Shown here piece by piece: positions 16,988 to 25,444 of a stretch of 44,527 bases of DNA (position 1 is the first letter of the stretch; every line of letters begins with the position of its first letter). The notes under the pieces were generated by a model, which was not told the origin of the DNA, searched no databases, and worked only from the letters and a program-made list of their open reading frames with translations. The position numbers and the translations under genes were made by a program. The stretch covers positions 1 through 44,527 of the forward strand of contig JAZQZC010000019.1 of NCBI GenBank assembly GCA_045633845.1, given 5' to 3'. Source of the stretch: RGIG4708 sp045633845 (GTDB taxonomy: Bacteria > Bacillota > Clostridia > UMGS1810).

Positions 16988-18916
16988 ATGGGACTCACAC
17001 TTGCAGAAAAAATCCTCAAGGCTCACGTTGTTGACGGCGAGTTTGTAAAAGGAAAGGAAATAGGAATCAAAATTGACCAGACACTTACTCAGGACGCAAC
17101 AGGCACAATGGCTTATCTTGAATTTGAAGCTATGGGTGTACCTAGAGTTAAAACAGAGCGTTCTGTTGCATATATCGACCACAATACCCTGCAATCGGGG
17201 TTTGAAAATGCCGACGACCACCGCTTTATAGGCTCTGTTGCCAAAAAGCACGGCATTTACTTTTCGCGCCCGGGCAACGGCATTTGCCATCAGGTACACC
17301 TTGAGCGCTTTGGTGCACCTGGCAAAACTCTTATAGGCTCCGACAGCCACACTCCAACAGGCGGCGGTATAGGTATGATTGCAATCGGCGCAGGCGGAAT
17401 GGACGTTGCAGTTGCAATGGGCGGCGGCGCATACTATATTACATATCCCAAAATTGTAAATGTAAAGCTTACAGGCGCACTTAAGCCGTGGGTATCTGCA
17501 AAAGACGTTATTCTCGAAGTGCTAAGGAGACTCACCGTTAAAGGCGGGGTTGGCAAAATAATAGAATACACAGGCGATGGCGTAAAAACCCTTTCGGTTC
17601 CCGAGCGTGCCACAATCACAAATATGGGTGCAGAGCTTGGCGCAACTACATCAATATTCCCATCGGATGAAATTACAAGGAGCTTTCTTGCGGCTCAGGG
17701 CAGAGAGGATGTTTATACAGAGCTTTGTGCAGACGATGATGCAGTATATGACGAGGTTGTACAAATCAATCTTTCAGAGCTTGTACCTCTCCTTGCATGC
17801 CCTCACTCACCCGACAATGTAAAATCTGTCAAAGAGGTGGGCGCAATCAAAATTGACCAGGTATGTATAGGCTCATGCACAAATTCATCACTTATGGATA
17901 TGCTTAAAGTAGCACACATACTTAAAGGCAAAACCATTCACCCTGATGTGTCACTTTCTATTGCACCGGGTTCAAAGCAGGTGCTCAATATGCTTGCTCA
18001 AAACGGAGCTCTTTCCGATATGATAGATGCAGGCGCAAGAATACTTGAGAGTGCGTGCGGCCCTTGCATAGGTATGGGTCAGTCACCCAACTCAAAGGGT
18101 ATTTCACTTAGAACATTCAACCGTAACTTTGAAGGCAGATCGGGCACTAAAGACGGGCAAATATATCTTGTATCTCCCGAAATGGCAGCAATATCTGCAA
18201 TTAACGGCGTGCTTACCGACCCGAGGGACATTGGCGATATGCCTGAGTTTAAACTGCCCGAAAAGTTTGTTATAAACGACAATATGATTACACCTCCTGC
18301 AAGCGAGGAGGAGGCTGCAAATGTGGAAATTCTCCGCGGTCCAAACATCAAGCCGTTCCCTGTGGCCGAGCCTCTTGTTAAAACAATTGACTGCGAGTGC
18401 AGCCTTAAGGTTGGCGACAACATTACAACAGACCACATTATGCCTGCAGGTGCAAAAATACTGCCGCTGCGCTCCAACATTCCCGAAATTTCAAAGCACT
18501 GCTTTGCAGTATGTGACGAAAGCTTTCCGCAAAGAGCAAAAGAGCTTGGCACAAGCGTAATAATAGGCGGCTCAAACTACGGACAGGGCTCTTCAAGAGA
18601 GCACGCGGCGCTTGCTCCGCTGTACCTCGGCGTAAAGGCTGTTATTGTTAAATCCTTTGCGAGAATACATATGTCAAACCTTGTAAATGCAGGTATTTTG
18701 CCGCTGGTGTTTGAAAATGAAAGCGACTACGACGGCATTGAGCAGGGCGACGTAATAGTTATCCAAAATGTAAAACAACAGATACAAAATGGCAACGTGC
18801 TTTGTGCGTCAAACAAAACAAAGGGCACAAGCTTTAATGTTGTGCTCAACGTGTCTGACCGCCAGAAGGAAATGCTTTACGCAGGCGGACTTTTGAATTA
18901 TACAAAAAACAACTAA
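16988..18916 (+). CDS. Aconitate hydratase
   Basis: Aconitase interconverts citrate and isocitrate with a [4Fe-4S] cluster. The protein has 642 residues. Cluster cysteines are at about 297 (IGSCTNSS), 357 and 360 (ACGPCIGMGQS). The N-terminal substrate region has GSDSHTPTGGGIGM. The swivel domain contains GDNITTDHIMPAG and GGSNYGQGSSREHAAL. This is the mitochondrial-like single-chain form seen in many anaerobes, related to LeuC/LeuD-type enzymes. AAAGGATGG precedes the ATG at 16988. The isocitrate dehydrogenase gene begins 17 bp downstream, so the two catalyse successive steps from one transcript. Together they supply 2-oxoglutarate for glutamate; citrate synthase is not in the window. Confidence 0.95.
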   Translation: MGLTLAEKILKAHVVDGEFVKGKEIGIKIDQTLTQDATGTMAYLEFEAMGVPRVKTERSVAYIDHNTLQSGFENADDHRFIGSVAKKHGIYFSRPGNGICHQVHLERFGAPGKTLIGSDSHTPTGGGIGMIAIGAGGMDVAVAMGGGAYYITYPKIVNVKLTGALKPWVSAKDVILEVLRRLTVKGGVGKIIEYTGDGVKTLSVPERATITNMGAELGATTSIFPSDEITRSFLAAQGREDVYTELCADDDAVYDEVVQINLSELVPLLACPHSPDNVKSVKEVGAIKIDQVCIGSCTNSSLMDMLKVAHILKGKTIHPDVSLSIAPGSKQVLNMLAQNGALSDMIDAGARILESACGPCIGMGQSPNSKGISLRTFNRNFEGRSGTKDGQIYLVSPEMAAISAINGVLTDPRDIGDMPEFKLPEKFVINDNMITPPASEEEAANVEILRGPNIKPFPVAEPLVKTIDCECSLKVGDNITTDHIMPAGAKILPLRSNIPEISKHCFAVCDESFPQRAKELGTSVIIGGSNYGQGSSREHAALAPLYLGVKAVIVKSFARIHMSNLVNAGILPLVFENESDYDGIEQGDVIVIQNVKQQIQNGNVLCASNKTKGTSFNVVLNVSDRQKEMLYAGGLLNYTKNN

Positions 18917-18933
18917 AGAAAGGAAATGTCATT

Positions 18934-20148
18934 ATGTCAAAAATTGTTATGAAAACTCCCCTTGTTGAGATGGACGGGGACGAAATGACCAGAATTATCT
19001 GGCAAATGATAAAAGACATTCTTTTAACACCATATATTGAGCTCAACACCGAGTATTATGATTTGGGTCTTGAATACCGAAACCAAACTGACGACCAGGT
19101 TACAATCGACAGCGCAAACGCAACAAAAAAATATGGTGTTGCGGTAAAATGTGCTACCATCACACCTAATGCGGCACGTATGGACGAATATAAGCTTAAA
19201 GAAATGTGGAAATCCCCTAACGGAACCATAAGGGCAATTCTTGACGGAACAGTGTTCCGCACACCTATTATAGTTAAGGGCATTACTCCATATATTCCTA
19301 CCTGGACAAAGCCTATTACCATTGCACGTCACGCATACGGCGACGTATATAAAAACACCGAAATGCAGGTTAAAGAGGGCTCAAAGGTTGAGCTCCTGTG
19401 CACCGACAAAGAGGGCAACGTTACAAAGCAGCTTATACACAGCTTTGACGGAACTTGCGGCATAGTTCAGGGTCTGCACAACAAGGACAACTCAATCCAA
19501 AGCTTTGCACGCTGCTGCTTTAACTTTGCACTTGACACAAAGCAGGATTTGTGGTTTGCCACAAAAGACACTATTTCCAAAAAATATGACCACCGCTTTA
19601 AAGACATTTTTGCCGAAATTTACCAAAACGAATACAAGCAAAAATTTGAAGCACTCGGCATAGAATACTTCTACACACTCATAGACGATGCGGTTGCAAG
19701 AGTTGTCCGCTCAAACGGCGGATACATCTGGGCATGCAAAAACTACGACGGCGACGTTATGAGCGATATGGTAGCTACCGCCTACGGCTCTCTTGCAATG
19801 ATGACAAGCGTGCTTGTATCACCCGAGGGCATTTACGAATACGAGGCTGCTCACGGCACTGTTCAGCGCCACTATTACAAGCACTTAAAGGGTGAAGAAA
19901 CATCTACAAACAGTGTTGCCACAATTTTTGCGTGGACAGGCGCACTCAACAAGCGCGGCGAGCTTGACGGCAGCAAGGAGCTTTGCGATTTTGCAAAAAA
20001 ACTTGAAAAAGCTACAATTCAGACTATTGAAGAGGGTGTTATGACAGGCGATTTGTACGCTCTTTCCACCCTTGCCGACAAGAAAAAGGTTAACACAGAG
20101 GACTTTCTTAAAGAGGTTAAAGTAAGACTTGATAATTTGTTAAAATAA
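18934..20148 (+). CDS. icd: NADP-dependent isocitrate dehydrogenase, eukaryote-like (type II)
   Basis: The 404-residue enzyme oxidatively decarboxylates isocitrate to 2-oxoglutarate. Sequence style is that of the homodimeric eukaryotic IDH1/IDH2 group: VEMDGDEMTRIIWQMIKD at the start, KCATITPNAARMDEYKLKEM, WKSPNGTIRAILDGTVFR, and RHAYGDVYKNTE. The metal-ligand segment is KNYDGDVMSDMVA, with EAAHGTVQRHY for coenzyme binding. AAAGGAAA precedes the ATG. It follows aconitase in a two-gene operon. This IDH type is common in Clostridia and Bacteroidetes as well as eukaryotes, so transfer need not be recent. Confidence 0.96.
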   Translation: MSKIVMKTPLVEMDGDEMTRIIWQMIKDILLTPYIELNTEYYDLGLEYRNQTDDQVTIDSANATKKYGVAVKCATITPNAARMDEYKLKEMWKSPNGTIRAILDGTVFRTPIIVKGITPYIPTWTKPITIARHAYGDVYKNTEMQVKEGSKVELLCTDKEGNVTKQLIHSFDGTCGIVQGLHNKDNSIQSFARCCFNFALDTKQDLWFATKDTISKKYDHRFKDIFAEIYQNEYKQKFEALGIEYFYTLIDDAVARVVRSNGGYIWACKNYDGDVMSDMVATAYGSLAMMTSVLVSPEGIYEYEAAHGTVQRHYYKHLKGEETSTNSVATIFAWTGALNKRGELDGSKELCDFAKKLEKATIQTIEEGVMTGDLYALSTLADKKKVNTEDFLKEVKVRLDNLLK

Positions 20149-20157
20149 CACATATCT

Positions 20158-20330
20158 AGTGTGCGGCATCGGCTCCCTTGCCTAAAGGGAGCTATCAGCA
20201 TGACAACGGGGTGACAGTGGGGACATTCGCATGACAACGGGGACATTCCTCGCAAGAGGTGTGTCCTCGCTTGTTGTGCGAACAGGTCGGGCACGCACCT
20301 TTCGGGCAGTGACAGATTGGGGACCCACCG
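20158..20330. repeat. Terminator-like hairpin and GTGACAG family repeats after icd
   Basis: GGCTCCCTTGCCTAAAGGGAGCT (20170-20192) makes a strong hairpin that could end the aconitase-icd transcript, although no T run follows. Copies of the GTGACAG/ACAACGGGGACATTCC repeat family then fill the rest. Confidence 0.65.
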
Positions 20331-20526
20331 TCCCAAAAATGACTCAAGGAGACCGACCTTGGGTGACAGGGGGATGTTCCTTTGCAAAAGGTGCGTCCCC
20401 TCTGTCACCCACCATCCCAAAAATGACTCAAGGAGACCGACCTTGGGTGACAGGGGGATGTTCCTTTGCAAAAGGTGCGTCCCCTCTGTCACCCACCGTC
20501 CCAAAAATGACTCAAGGAGACCCACT
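20331..20526 (+). repeat. 84-bp tandem repeat carrying the ribosome binding site of the next gene
   Basis: TCCCAAAAATGACTCAAGGA begins at 20331, 20415 and 20499, an exact period of 84 bp. Units one and two are nearly identical and contain a GTGACAGGGGG...CCCCTCTGTCAC palindrome. The third is cut short by the coding sequence. Each unit holds CAAGGAGA, which in the third unit is the ribosome binding site of the AlaX gene. As 84 is a multiple of three, the frame upstream of that gene stays open, giving a false N-terminal extension. Confidence 0.85.
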
Positions 20527-21672
20527 ATGACTATCAAATTATATGACAACGACAGCTTTGCAACCGACTTTGAAGCAACTGTTGTAAGCTGCCAGCAAGT
20601 TAAAGACGGCTACAAAACAGAGCTTAATCAGACATTATTTTTCCCTGAGGAGGGCGGTCAGTGCGCAGACAGAGGCACAATAGACGGTGTCGAGGTCACC
20701 CACGTGGAGCTTTGCGGCAACACGATTTACCATTACACAAGCACACCCTTTGATGCAGGCAAAGCAGTGCAGGGCAAAATAGACTTTGAATTGCGTTTTT
20801 CAAATATGCAAAATCACAGCGGTGAGCACATTATATGCGGCATTGCCCACAAGCTGTACGGATGCGAAAATGTAGGCTTTCACTTAGGTGACGGCTATGT
20901 GACAATGGACCTTGACAAGCCTCTTACAAACGAGCAGCTTGCAGTTATAGAAGCAAAGGCAAACGAGGCAATTTACCGCAATTTGCCTGTTACCGCAGAG
21001 TACCCATCAAAAGAGCAGCTGCAAAATATGGACTACCGCGCCAAGAGTGAAATAACCCAAAGCCTGCGCATAGTTACAATAGGTGATGTGGACTGTTGTG
21101 CCTGCTGTGCTCCCCACGTAAAATACACAGGGGAAATAGGCATAATAAAAATACTTGATGCCATCCACTACAAAGGCGGTATGCGGCTCAACATTCTTTG
21201 TGGCTCTTTAGCGGTTGCAGACTACGGCGAAAGATACAAAAGAAATGTGGAAATCTCAAATCTGTTATCTGCAAAGCAGCCCGAAATTGTGGGGGCGGTA
21301 AAAAAGCTTAACGACGATAACGGAAAGCTAAAGCAAAAGATAAATGAGCTGTACAACCTGATGGCAAAATCCATTGCACAATCTGCTGCGCCAAGCAAGG
21401 GTAATATATGCGTATTTTGCAATGACCTGCCTGCAAACTATTTGCAGACAGTTGCAGCCGAGCTTGCACCAAAAGCAGGCGGTGTAGCAATAGCTGTCAC
21501 AGGCAGCGATGATGAGGGCTACAAATACACAATAGCGGTAAAGAACGGCGACATTATGCCTTTTGTAAAGCAGGCAAACCAAGCTCTTTCGGGCAGAGGC
21601 GGCGGCAGGGGCAGCATTGCCTCGGGCAGCTTTAAATCAACAAGACAACAAATAGAAAAGTACTTTTGTTAA
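20527..21672 (+). CDS. Long-form alanyl-tRNA editing protein AlaX-L
   Basis: The protein has 381 residues and resembles the editing half of alanyl-tRNA synthetase without its catalytic core. The zinc site is visible as NHSGEHIICG and CCACCAPHV. A coiled-coil linker (about 245-285) and a C-terminal DHHA1 domain ending in the GGRGGGRGS pattern make it the long form. The family removes serine or glycine wrongly attached to tRNA-Ala. I start at ATG 20527, after AAGGAGA. The frame runs back to 20317, but only through the 84-bp repeats, so I regard that part as untranslated. Confidence 0.9.
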   Translation: MTIKLYDNDSFATDFEATVVSCQQVKDGYKTELNQTLFFPEEGGQCADRGTIDGVEVTHVELCGNTIYHYTSTPFDAGKAVQGKIDFELRFSNMQNHSGEHIICGIAHKLYGCENVGFHLGDGYVTMDLDKPLTNEQLAVIEAKANEAIYRNLPVTAEYPSKEQLQNMDYRAKSEITQSLRIVTIGDVDCCACCAPHVKYTGEIGIIKILDAIHYKGGMRLNILCGSLAVADYGERYKRNVEISNLLSAKQPEIVGAVKKLNDDNGKLKQKINELYNLMAKSIAQSAAPSKGNICVFCNDLPANYLQTVAAELAPKAGGVAIAVTGSDDEGYKYTIAVKNGDIMPFVKQANQALSGRGGGRGSIASGSFKSTRQQIEKYFC

Positions 21673-21677
21673 TTGCA

Positions 21678-21709
21678 AGAGACCATCGTTTTGGTGGTCT
21701 CTGCTTTTT
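21678..21709 (+). terminator. Terminator of the AlaX-L gene
   Basis: AGAGACCA...TGGTCTCT pairs around a short loop and is followed by GCTTTTTT. It begins a few bases after the stop codon. Confidence 0.85.
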
Positions 21710-21940
21710 TATTTGATGACATAGATATGCAGTGCACAACAAACAAAATATGTCCACTGATGACACCTTTAATGATAACAAAATACAAATAAATTTTCGC
21801 CTACCAAAAATGCTAAAAATAACAATTTTTAAATGATAATATAAATTGCGCGAGCTTGTTGCAGCAATTTGCTTAATTGTTATTTTAATATATAAGTTTA
21901 TATATTTATTTTTATATATTATTATTTATTGTTCCCATAT

Positions 21941-22067
21941 TATGAACCTGTACGAGCCCAAATTTTGAACTGCTCAATCCCAAATTATCAACCACCCAAG
22001 CTCAAATTATGGACCACCCGAGCTCAAATTTCGTACCTGGTGTAACAGAACTCAAAAGTTATCAACA
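21941..22067. repeat. Degenerate 22-bp tandem repeats, possible IS21-type transposon end
   Basis: About five units follow each other, of the form (C/T)CAAATTAT(C/G)(A/G)ACCACCC(A/G)AG. The best two are CCCAAATTATCAACCACCC and CTCAAATTATGGACCACCC. The minus-strand end reads TGTTGATAAC. Insertion sequences of the IS21 family carry several such repeated transposase sites at each end and begin with TG, so this may be a solitary end. No istA or istB gene is near. The rest of 21710-22083 is AT-rich with no gene. Confidence 0.6.
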
Positions 22068-22083
22068 TTTACATTATGTTCAT

Positions 22084-22111
22084 TGACTAATTTAAAACAT
22101 TGTAGTATAAT
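22084..22111 (+). promoter_or_regulatory. Sigma-A promoter of the yqhQ-prmC operon
   Basis: TTGACT, a 16-base spacer, then TATAAT, 45 bases upstream of the start codon. Confidence 0.7.
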
Positions 22112-22155
22112 ACAAATATAATGGGAAATTAGTTGTACAAAGGAGGTTATGCTTT

Positions 22156-23109
22156 ATGAGTGAAAACAAAAACAAATGCTGTCATATGACATCTATAGGC
22201 GGTCAGGCAGTTATGGAAGGCGTTATGATGCGCGGTCCAAAGCTGATTGCCACAGCAGTGCGCAAATCCTCCGGCGAAATTGTTATGCAGGAATTGCCTG
22301 TAAACGCTGCCACTTCAAAGCTTGCTAAAATACCCGTGCTTCGCGGTGTTATAAACTTTTTTTCGTCTATGGTTACAGGGGTAAAATGCCTTATGTATTC
22401 TGCAGACCAGTACGACCTTGATGATGGTGAAAGCTATGAGCCGTCAAAATTTGAAAAATGGCTTGATGATAAGCTTGGTGACAAAATCAAAGACATTGCA
22501 ATTTACTTTGCGGTAATTGTTGCAGTTTGTTTCAGCGTGCTTTTGTTTATGATGCTGCCCCACTTTTTGTCCAGCTTTTTGTCTAATTTTACAAGCAACA
22601 CTGTTATACTTAACACTGCAGAGGGCATTATAAAAATGCTTATATTTGCAGTTTATATTTTGTTAATTTCAAGAATGAAAGATATTCAGAGGGTATTTGA
22701 GTACCACGGCGCAGAGCACAAAAGTATTGCCTGCTACGAGGCAGGTATGGAGCTAACTGTGGAAAATGCGGCAAAATGCCTGCGGCTCCACCCACGATGC
22801 GGAACAAGCTTTTTGCTTATTGTTATGATTATATCTATCATATTTTTTGCACTTTTGCCGTGGGAGGGCACAAACTTTTTTGTGCGTTTATTGTACAGAT
22901 TGCTTTTGCTGCCTGTGGTTGCGGGAGTGTCTTACGAAATACTCAAATTTGCAGGACGAAGCAATAGCAAAATAGTTAAAATTCTTACAAAACCAGGGTT
23001 GTATTTGCAGTATCTCACCACAAGAGAGCCGAATGACAGTCAGCTTGAGGTTGCGCTTACCTCGCTCAAAGCAGTTATCCCCGAAAACAAAGAGGATGAC
23101 AAATGGTAA
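22156..23109 (+). CDS. DUF1385 family membrane protein (YqhQ-like)
   Basis: The 317-residue protein starts with the family signature SIGGQAVMEGVMMRGP. It then has RGVINFFSSMVTG, several membrane segments (about 115-140, 150-175 and 212-255), and the central motifs EYHGAEHKSIACYE and HPRCGTSFLL. The molecular role is unknown. In many Clostridia it sits between rpmE and prmC, and here it overlaps prmC by 7 bp. AAAGGAGG precedes the ATG. It opens a four-gene plus-strand operon. Confidence 0.92.
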   Translation: MSENKNKCCHMTSIGGQAVMEGVMMRGPKLIATAVRKSSGEIVMQELPVNAATSKLAKIPVLRGVINFFSSMVTGVKCLMYSADQYDLDDGESYEPSKFEKWLDDKLGDKIKDIAIYFAVIVAVCFSVLLFMMLPHFLSSFLSNFTSNTVILNTAEGIIKMLIFAVYILLISRMKDIQRVFEYHGAEHKSIACYEAGMELTVENAAKCLRLHPRCGTSFLLIVMIISIIFFALLPWEGTNFFVRLLYRLLLLPVVAGVSYEILKFAGRSNSKIVKILTKPGLYLQYLTTREPNDSQLEVALTSLKAVIPENKEDDKW

Positions 23110-23948
23110 TCCGCGATGCCCTTAAGTACGGCAGTGATATTTTAAAGCAAAATGGCATTGATGCTCTGGACGCAAGGGTGCTTTTAAAATCTGTTACAGG
23201 TTATGACGACATCAGCATATCTGTCAATGCAAACAGCGAGCTGCCAAATGAGCTTTTTCAAAAATACACTGCATATATAAACAGACGTGCAAATCACGAG
23301 CCTGTTGCATACATTACAGGCAGTCGTGAGTTTATGAGCCTTGAGTTTGATGTGGAGCCCGGTATTCTTATCCCCCGCCCCGAAACAGAGCATATTGTAG
23401 AAGCAATTATAGAGCACAATATACAAAATGCAAATATTCTTGACATATGCACAGGCTCGGGCATAATTGCGGTATCACTTGCTTATTATTTAAAGGCTGC
23501 CAAGGTTACTGCCATCGACATAAACCCTGTTGCAGTAAAGGTTGCAAAGCAAAATGCCGCAAAGCATGGCGTGGCTGACAGAGTAAATGTACTGCTAAGA
23601 GACGCACTTCAAAAATACAATTTTGGAGAGAAGTTTGACATTGTTGTGTCAAACCCTCCGTACATAAAATCGGGCGATATTAGTGGCCTTGACACCGACG
23701 TGGCAGGCTTTGAGCCTCACCTTGCTCTTGACGGCGGCAACGACGGACTTGACTTTTACCGCAAAATAAGCCAAAATGCTTATGATGTATTAAACACAAA
23801 CGGAATGTTAGTTTACGAAATAGGCTTTGACCAGGCAAAAGACGTATGCAGCATTTTGCAAAGCAGATATACCAACATCAAAGTATTGAAAGACCTTGCA
23901 GGTCTTGACAGAGTTATTACAGCACAAAAAACGATTAACAAAGATTAA
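23103..23948 (+). CDS. prmC: Peptide chain release factor N5-glutamine methyltransferase
   Basis: PrmC methylates the glutamine in the GGQ motif of release factors RF1 and RF2. The 281-residue protein has the N-terminal helical substrate-binding domain (about 1-75). The Rossmann methyltransferase fold follows: ILDICTGSGIIAVSLA binds S-adenosylmethionine, and VVSNPPYI is the catalytic NPPY motif. ILIPRPETE is also typical. The prfA gene that often follows prmC is absent here. Its start lies inside the previous gene, which suggests translational coupling. Confidence 0.95.
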   Translation: MVIRDALKYGSDILKQNGIDALDARVLLKSVTGYDDISISVNANSELPNELFQKYTAYINRRANHEPVAYITGSREFMSLEFDVEPGILIPRPETEHIVEAIIEHNIQNANILDICTGSGIIAVSLAYYLKAAKVTAIDINPVAVKVAKQNAAKHGVADRVNVLLRDALQKYNFGEKFDIVVSNPPYIKSGDISGLDTDVAGFEPHLALDGGNDGLDFYRKISQNAYDVLNTNGMLVYEIGFDQAKDVCSILQSRYTNIKVLKDLAGLDRVITAQKTINKD

Positions 23949-23960
23949 CGGAGATTACAT

Positions 23961-25430
23961 ATGAAAAAATTAATATGCCTTATTGTGACATTATTAATTA
24001 CAATTTCATCAGTTCAAGCGTATGCAGTAGGTGACGAGCGCGATGCCGTGCGTCTGCCCATACTTATGTATCATTCTATAAGCAATGCGCAGGACGACTT
24101 TTCTATTACACCCGAGGTTTTTGAAAGCAACCTCAAAACAATTACAGATTACGGCTACACCCCTGTAACCTTTCAAAATATTATAGACTATGTGTATAGC
24201 GGCTCTGTGCTGCCAAACAGACCAATTCTTATTACCTTTGACGACGGCTACACAAACAATTATACCGAGGCGTTCCCAATACTCAAAAGGTACGGCTACC
24301 CTGCAACAATATTTGCAATAGGCTCTTCGGTGGGCAAAAGCTACTACAAAGACACTGCCAATGCAATGAATCCCCATTTTAATTACAACCAGGCGAGGGA
24401 AATGAATTTGTCAAAGCTTATTTCCGTACAAAGCCACACTTATGATATGCATCAGTGGGCAGATTTTGAGGATGCAGACACCCCGCGTGAAAATGTACTC
24501 CGCTTTGAGGATGAGAGCGTGCTCGACTACGCAAGAGTGCTGCAAAATGACTTTTCGCTTTTTAAAAAGGTGGTTGAAGGTCAGATTGGCCACACTGTTA
24601 ATGTGGTTGCATACCCAAGTGGCAGGTACGACGCCACAAGTGAGGCGGTGCTGCGCAGTATGGGAGTAAAAGCAACAGTTTCTACCTCTATCGGTGTAAA
24701 TTATGTAAAAAAATTTAACCCCGAAAGCTTGTATATGCTCAACCGATACAATATGAACTCCACTGTTACAAACGAGGTGCTGAGCAGCTGGCTGAGAAAA
24801 GACGCTGCCGAAATTGACATAAAAAACATTGCGTACAATGACGAAAGCAGATATATGGGCGGAATAAAAGTGTATGTAAACGGACAGCTTATTGAATATA
24901 CAAACCCGCCAATGCTTAAAAGCTCCACCACCATGGTGCCTATGCGCTCAACACTTGAAGCAATGGGCGCCACAGTCAACTGGGATGACAATACCAAAAC
25001 TGCAAAAGCGGTTTTGAATACCGATATAACAAAATTTTCTATCGGCTCGGCGGTGTACTACACCAACGGCAAGCCCGGGTATCTGCCCCTTGAGGCATTG
25101 CTTGTTGAGGGCAGCACTTACATCCCTTTGCGTGCAATTGCCGAAAGCTTTGGCTGCATTGTAGACTGGGATGATGCTACAGGAACTGTAAGCATATCTA
25201 CCGAAGATAAAATATACGACAACATATACTACATAATTCAAAACGGCGTGGCACTTTCGGCAAAAGGCAACGAAACACAGCCTGACGGAATGTGGATTAC
25301 AAAGCAAACGGGCGAAAACACATACGAGGCTCACAACCTTGGCAGCCCCGATATTATAAAAGAGATTACTACCGCCGACGGCGGTGCATATATAGACGGC
25401 ACACAAATAGAGCTTGTGCCTTGCTTATAA
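23961..25430 (+). CDS. Secreted polysaccharide deacetylase with copper-amine-oxidase-like domains
   Basis: Residues 1-22 form a signal peptide. The NodB-type deacetylase domain covers about 32-260: LPILMYHSI, then TFDDGYTNNY with the catalytic and metal aspartates at 94-95, and QSHTYDMH with metal histidines at 159 and 164. AYPSGRYD completes the site. Two copper-amine-oxidase N-terminal-like repeats follow at about 300-412 (TTMVPMRST and STYIPLRAI). The protein probably deacetylates peptidoglycan or another wall glycan outside the cell. It shares its accessory module with the foldase at 13093-14427. At 489 residues, the last 75 form an unassigned tail. Confidence 0.92.
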   Translation: MKKLICLIVTLLITISSVQAYAVGDERDAVRLPILMYHSISNAQDDFSITPEVFESNLKTITDYGYTPVTFQNIIDYVYSGSVLPNRPILITFDDGYTNNYTEAFPILKRYGYPATIFAIGSSVGKSYYKDTANAMNPHFNYNQAREMNLSKLISVQSHTYDMHQWADFEDADTPRENVLRFEDESVLDYARVLQNDFSLFKKVVEGQIGHTVNVVAYPSGRYDATSEAVLRSMGVKATVSTSIGVNYVKKFNPESLYMLNRYNMNSTVTNEVLSSWLRKDAAEIDIKNIAYNDESRYMGGIKVYVNGQLIEYTNPPMLKSSTTMVPMRSTLEAMGATVNWDDNTKTAKAVLNTDITKFSIGSAVYYTNGKPGYLPLEALLVEGSTYIPLRAIAESFGCIVDWDDATGTVSISTEDKIYDNIYYIIQNGVALSAKGNETQPDGMWITKQTGENTYEAHNLGSPDIIKEITTADGGAYIDGTQIELVPCL

Positions 25431-25444
25431 AGGAGACGATAATA

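Noticed and set aside
20317..20526. N-terminal extension of AlaX-L through the repeats
   Set aside because: It consists only of the translated 84-bp repeat, and family members start at the MTIKLYD-like segment, which has its own ribosome binding site.
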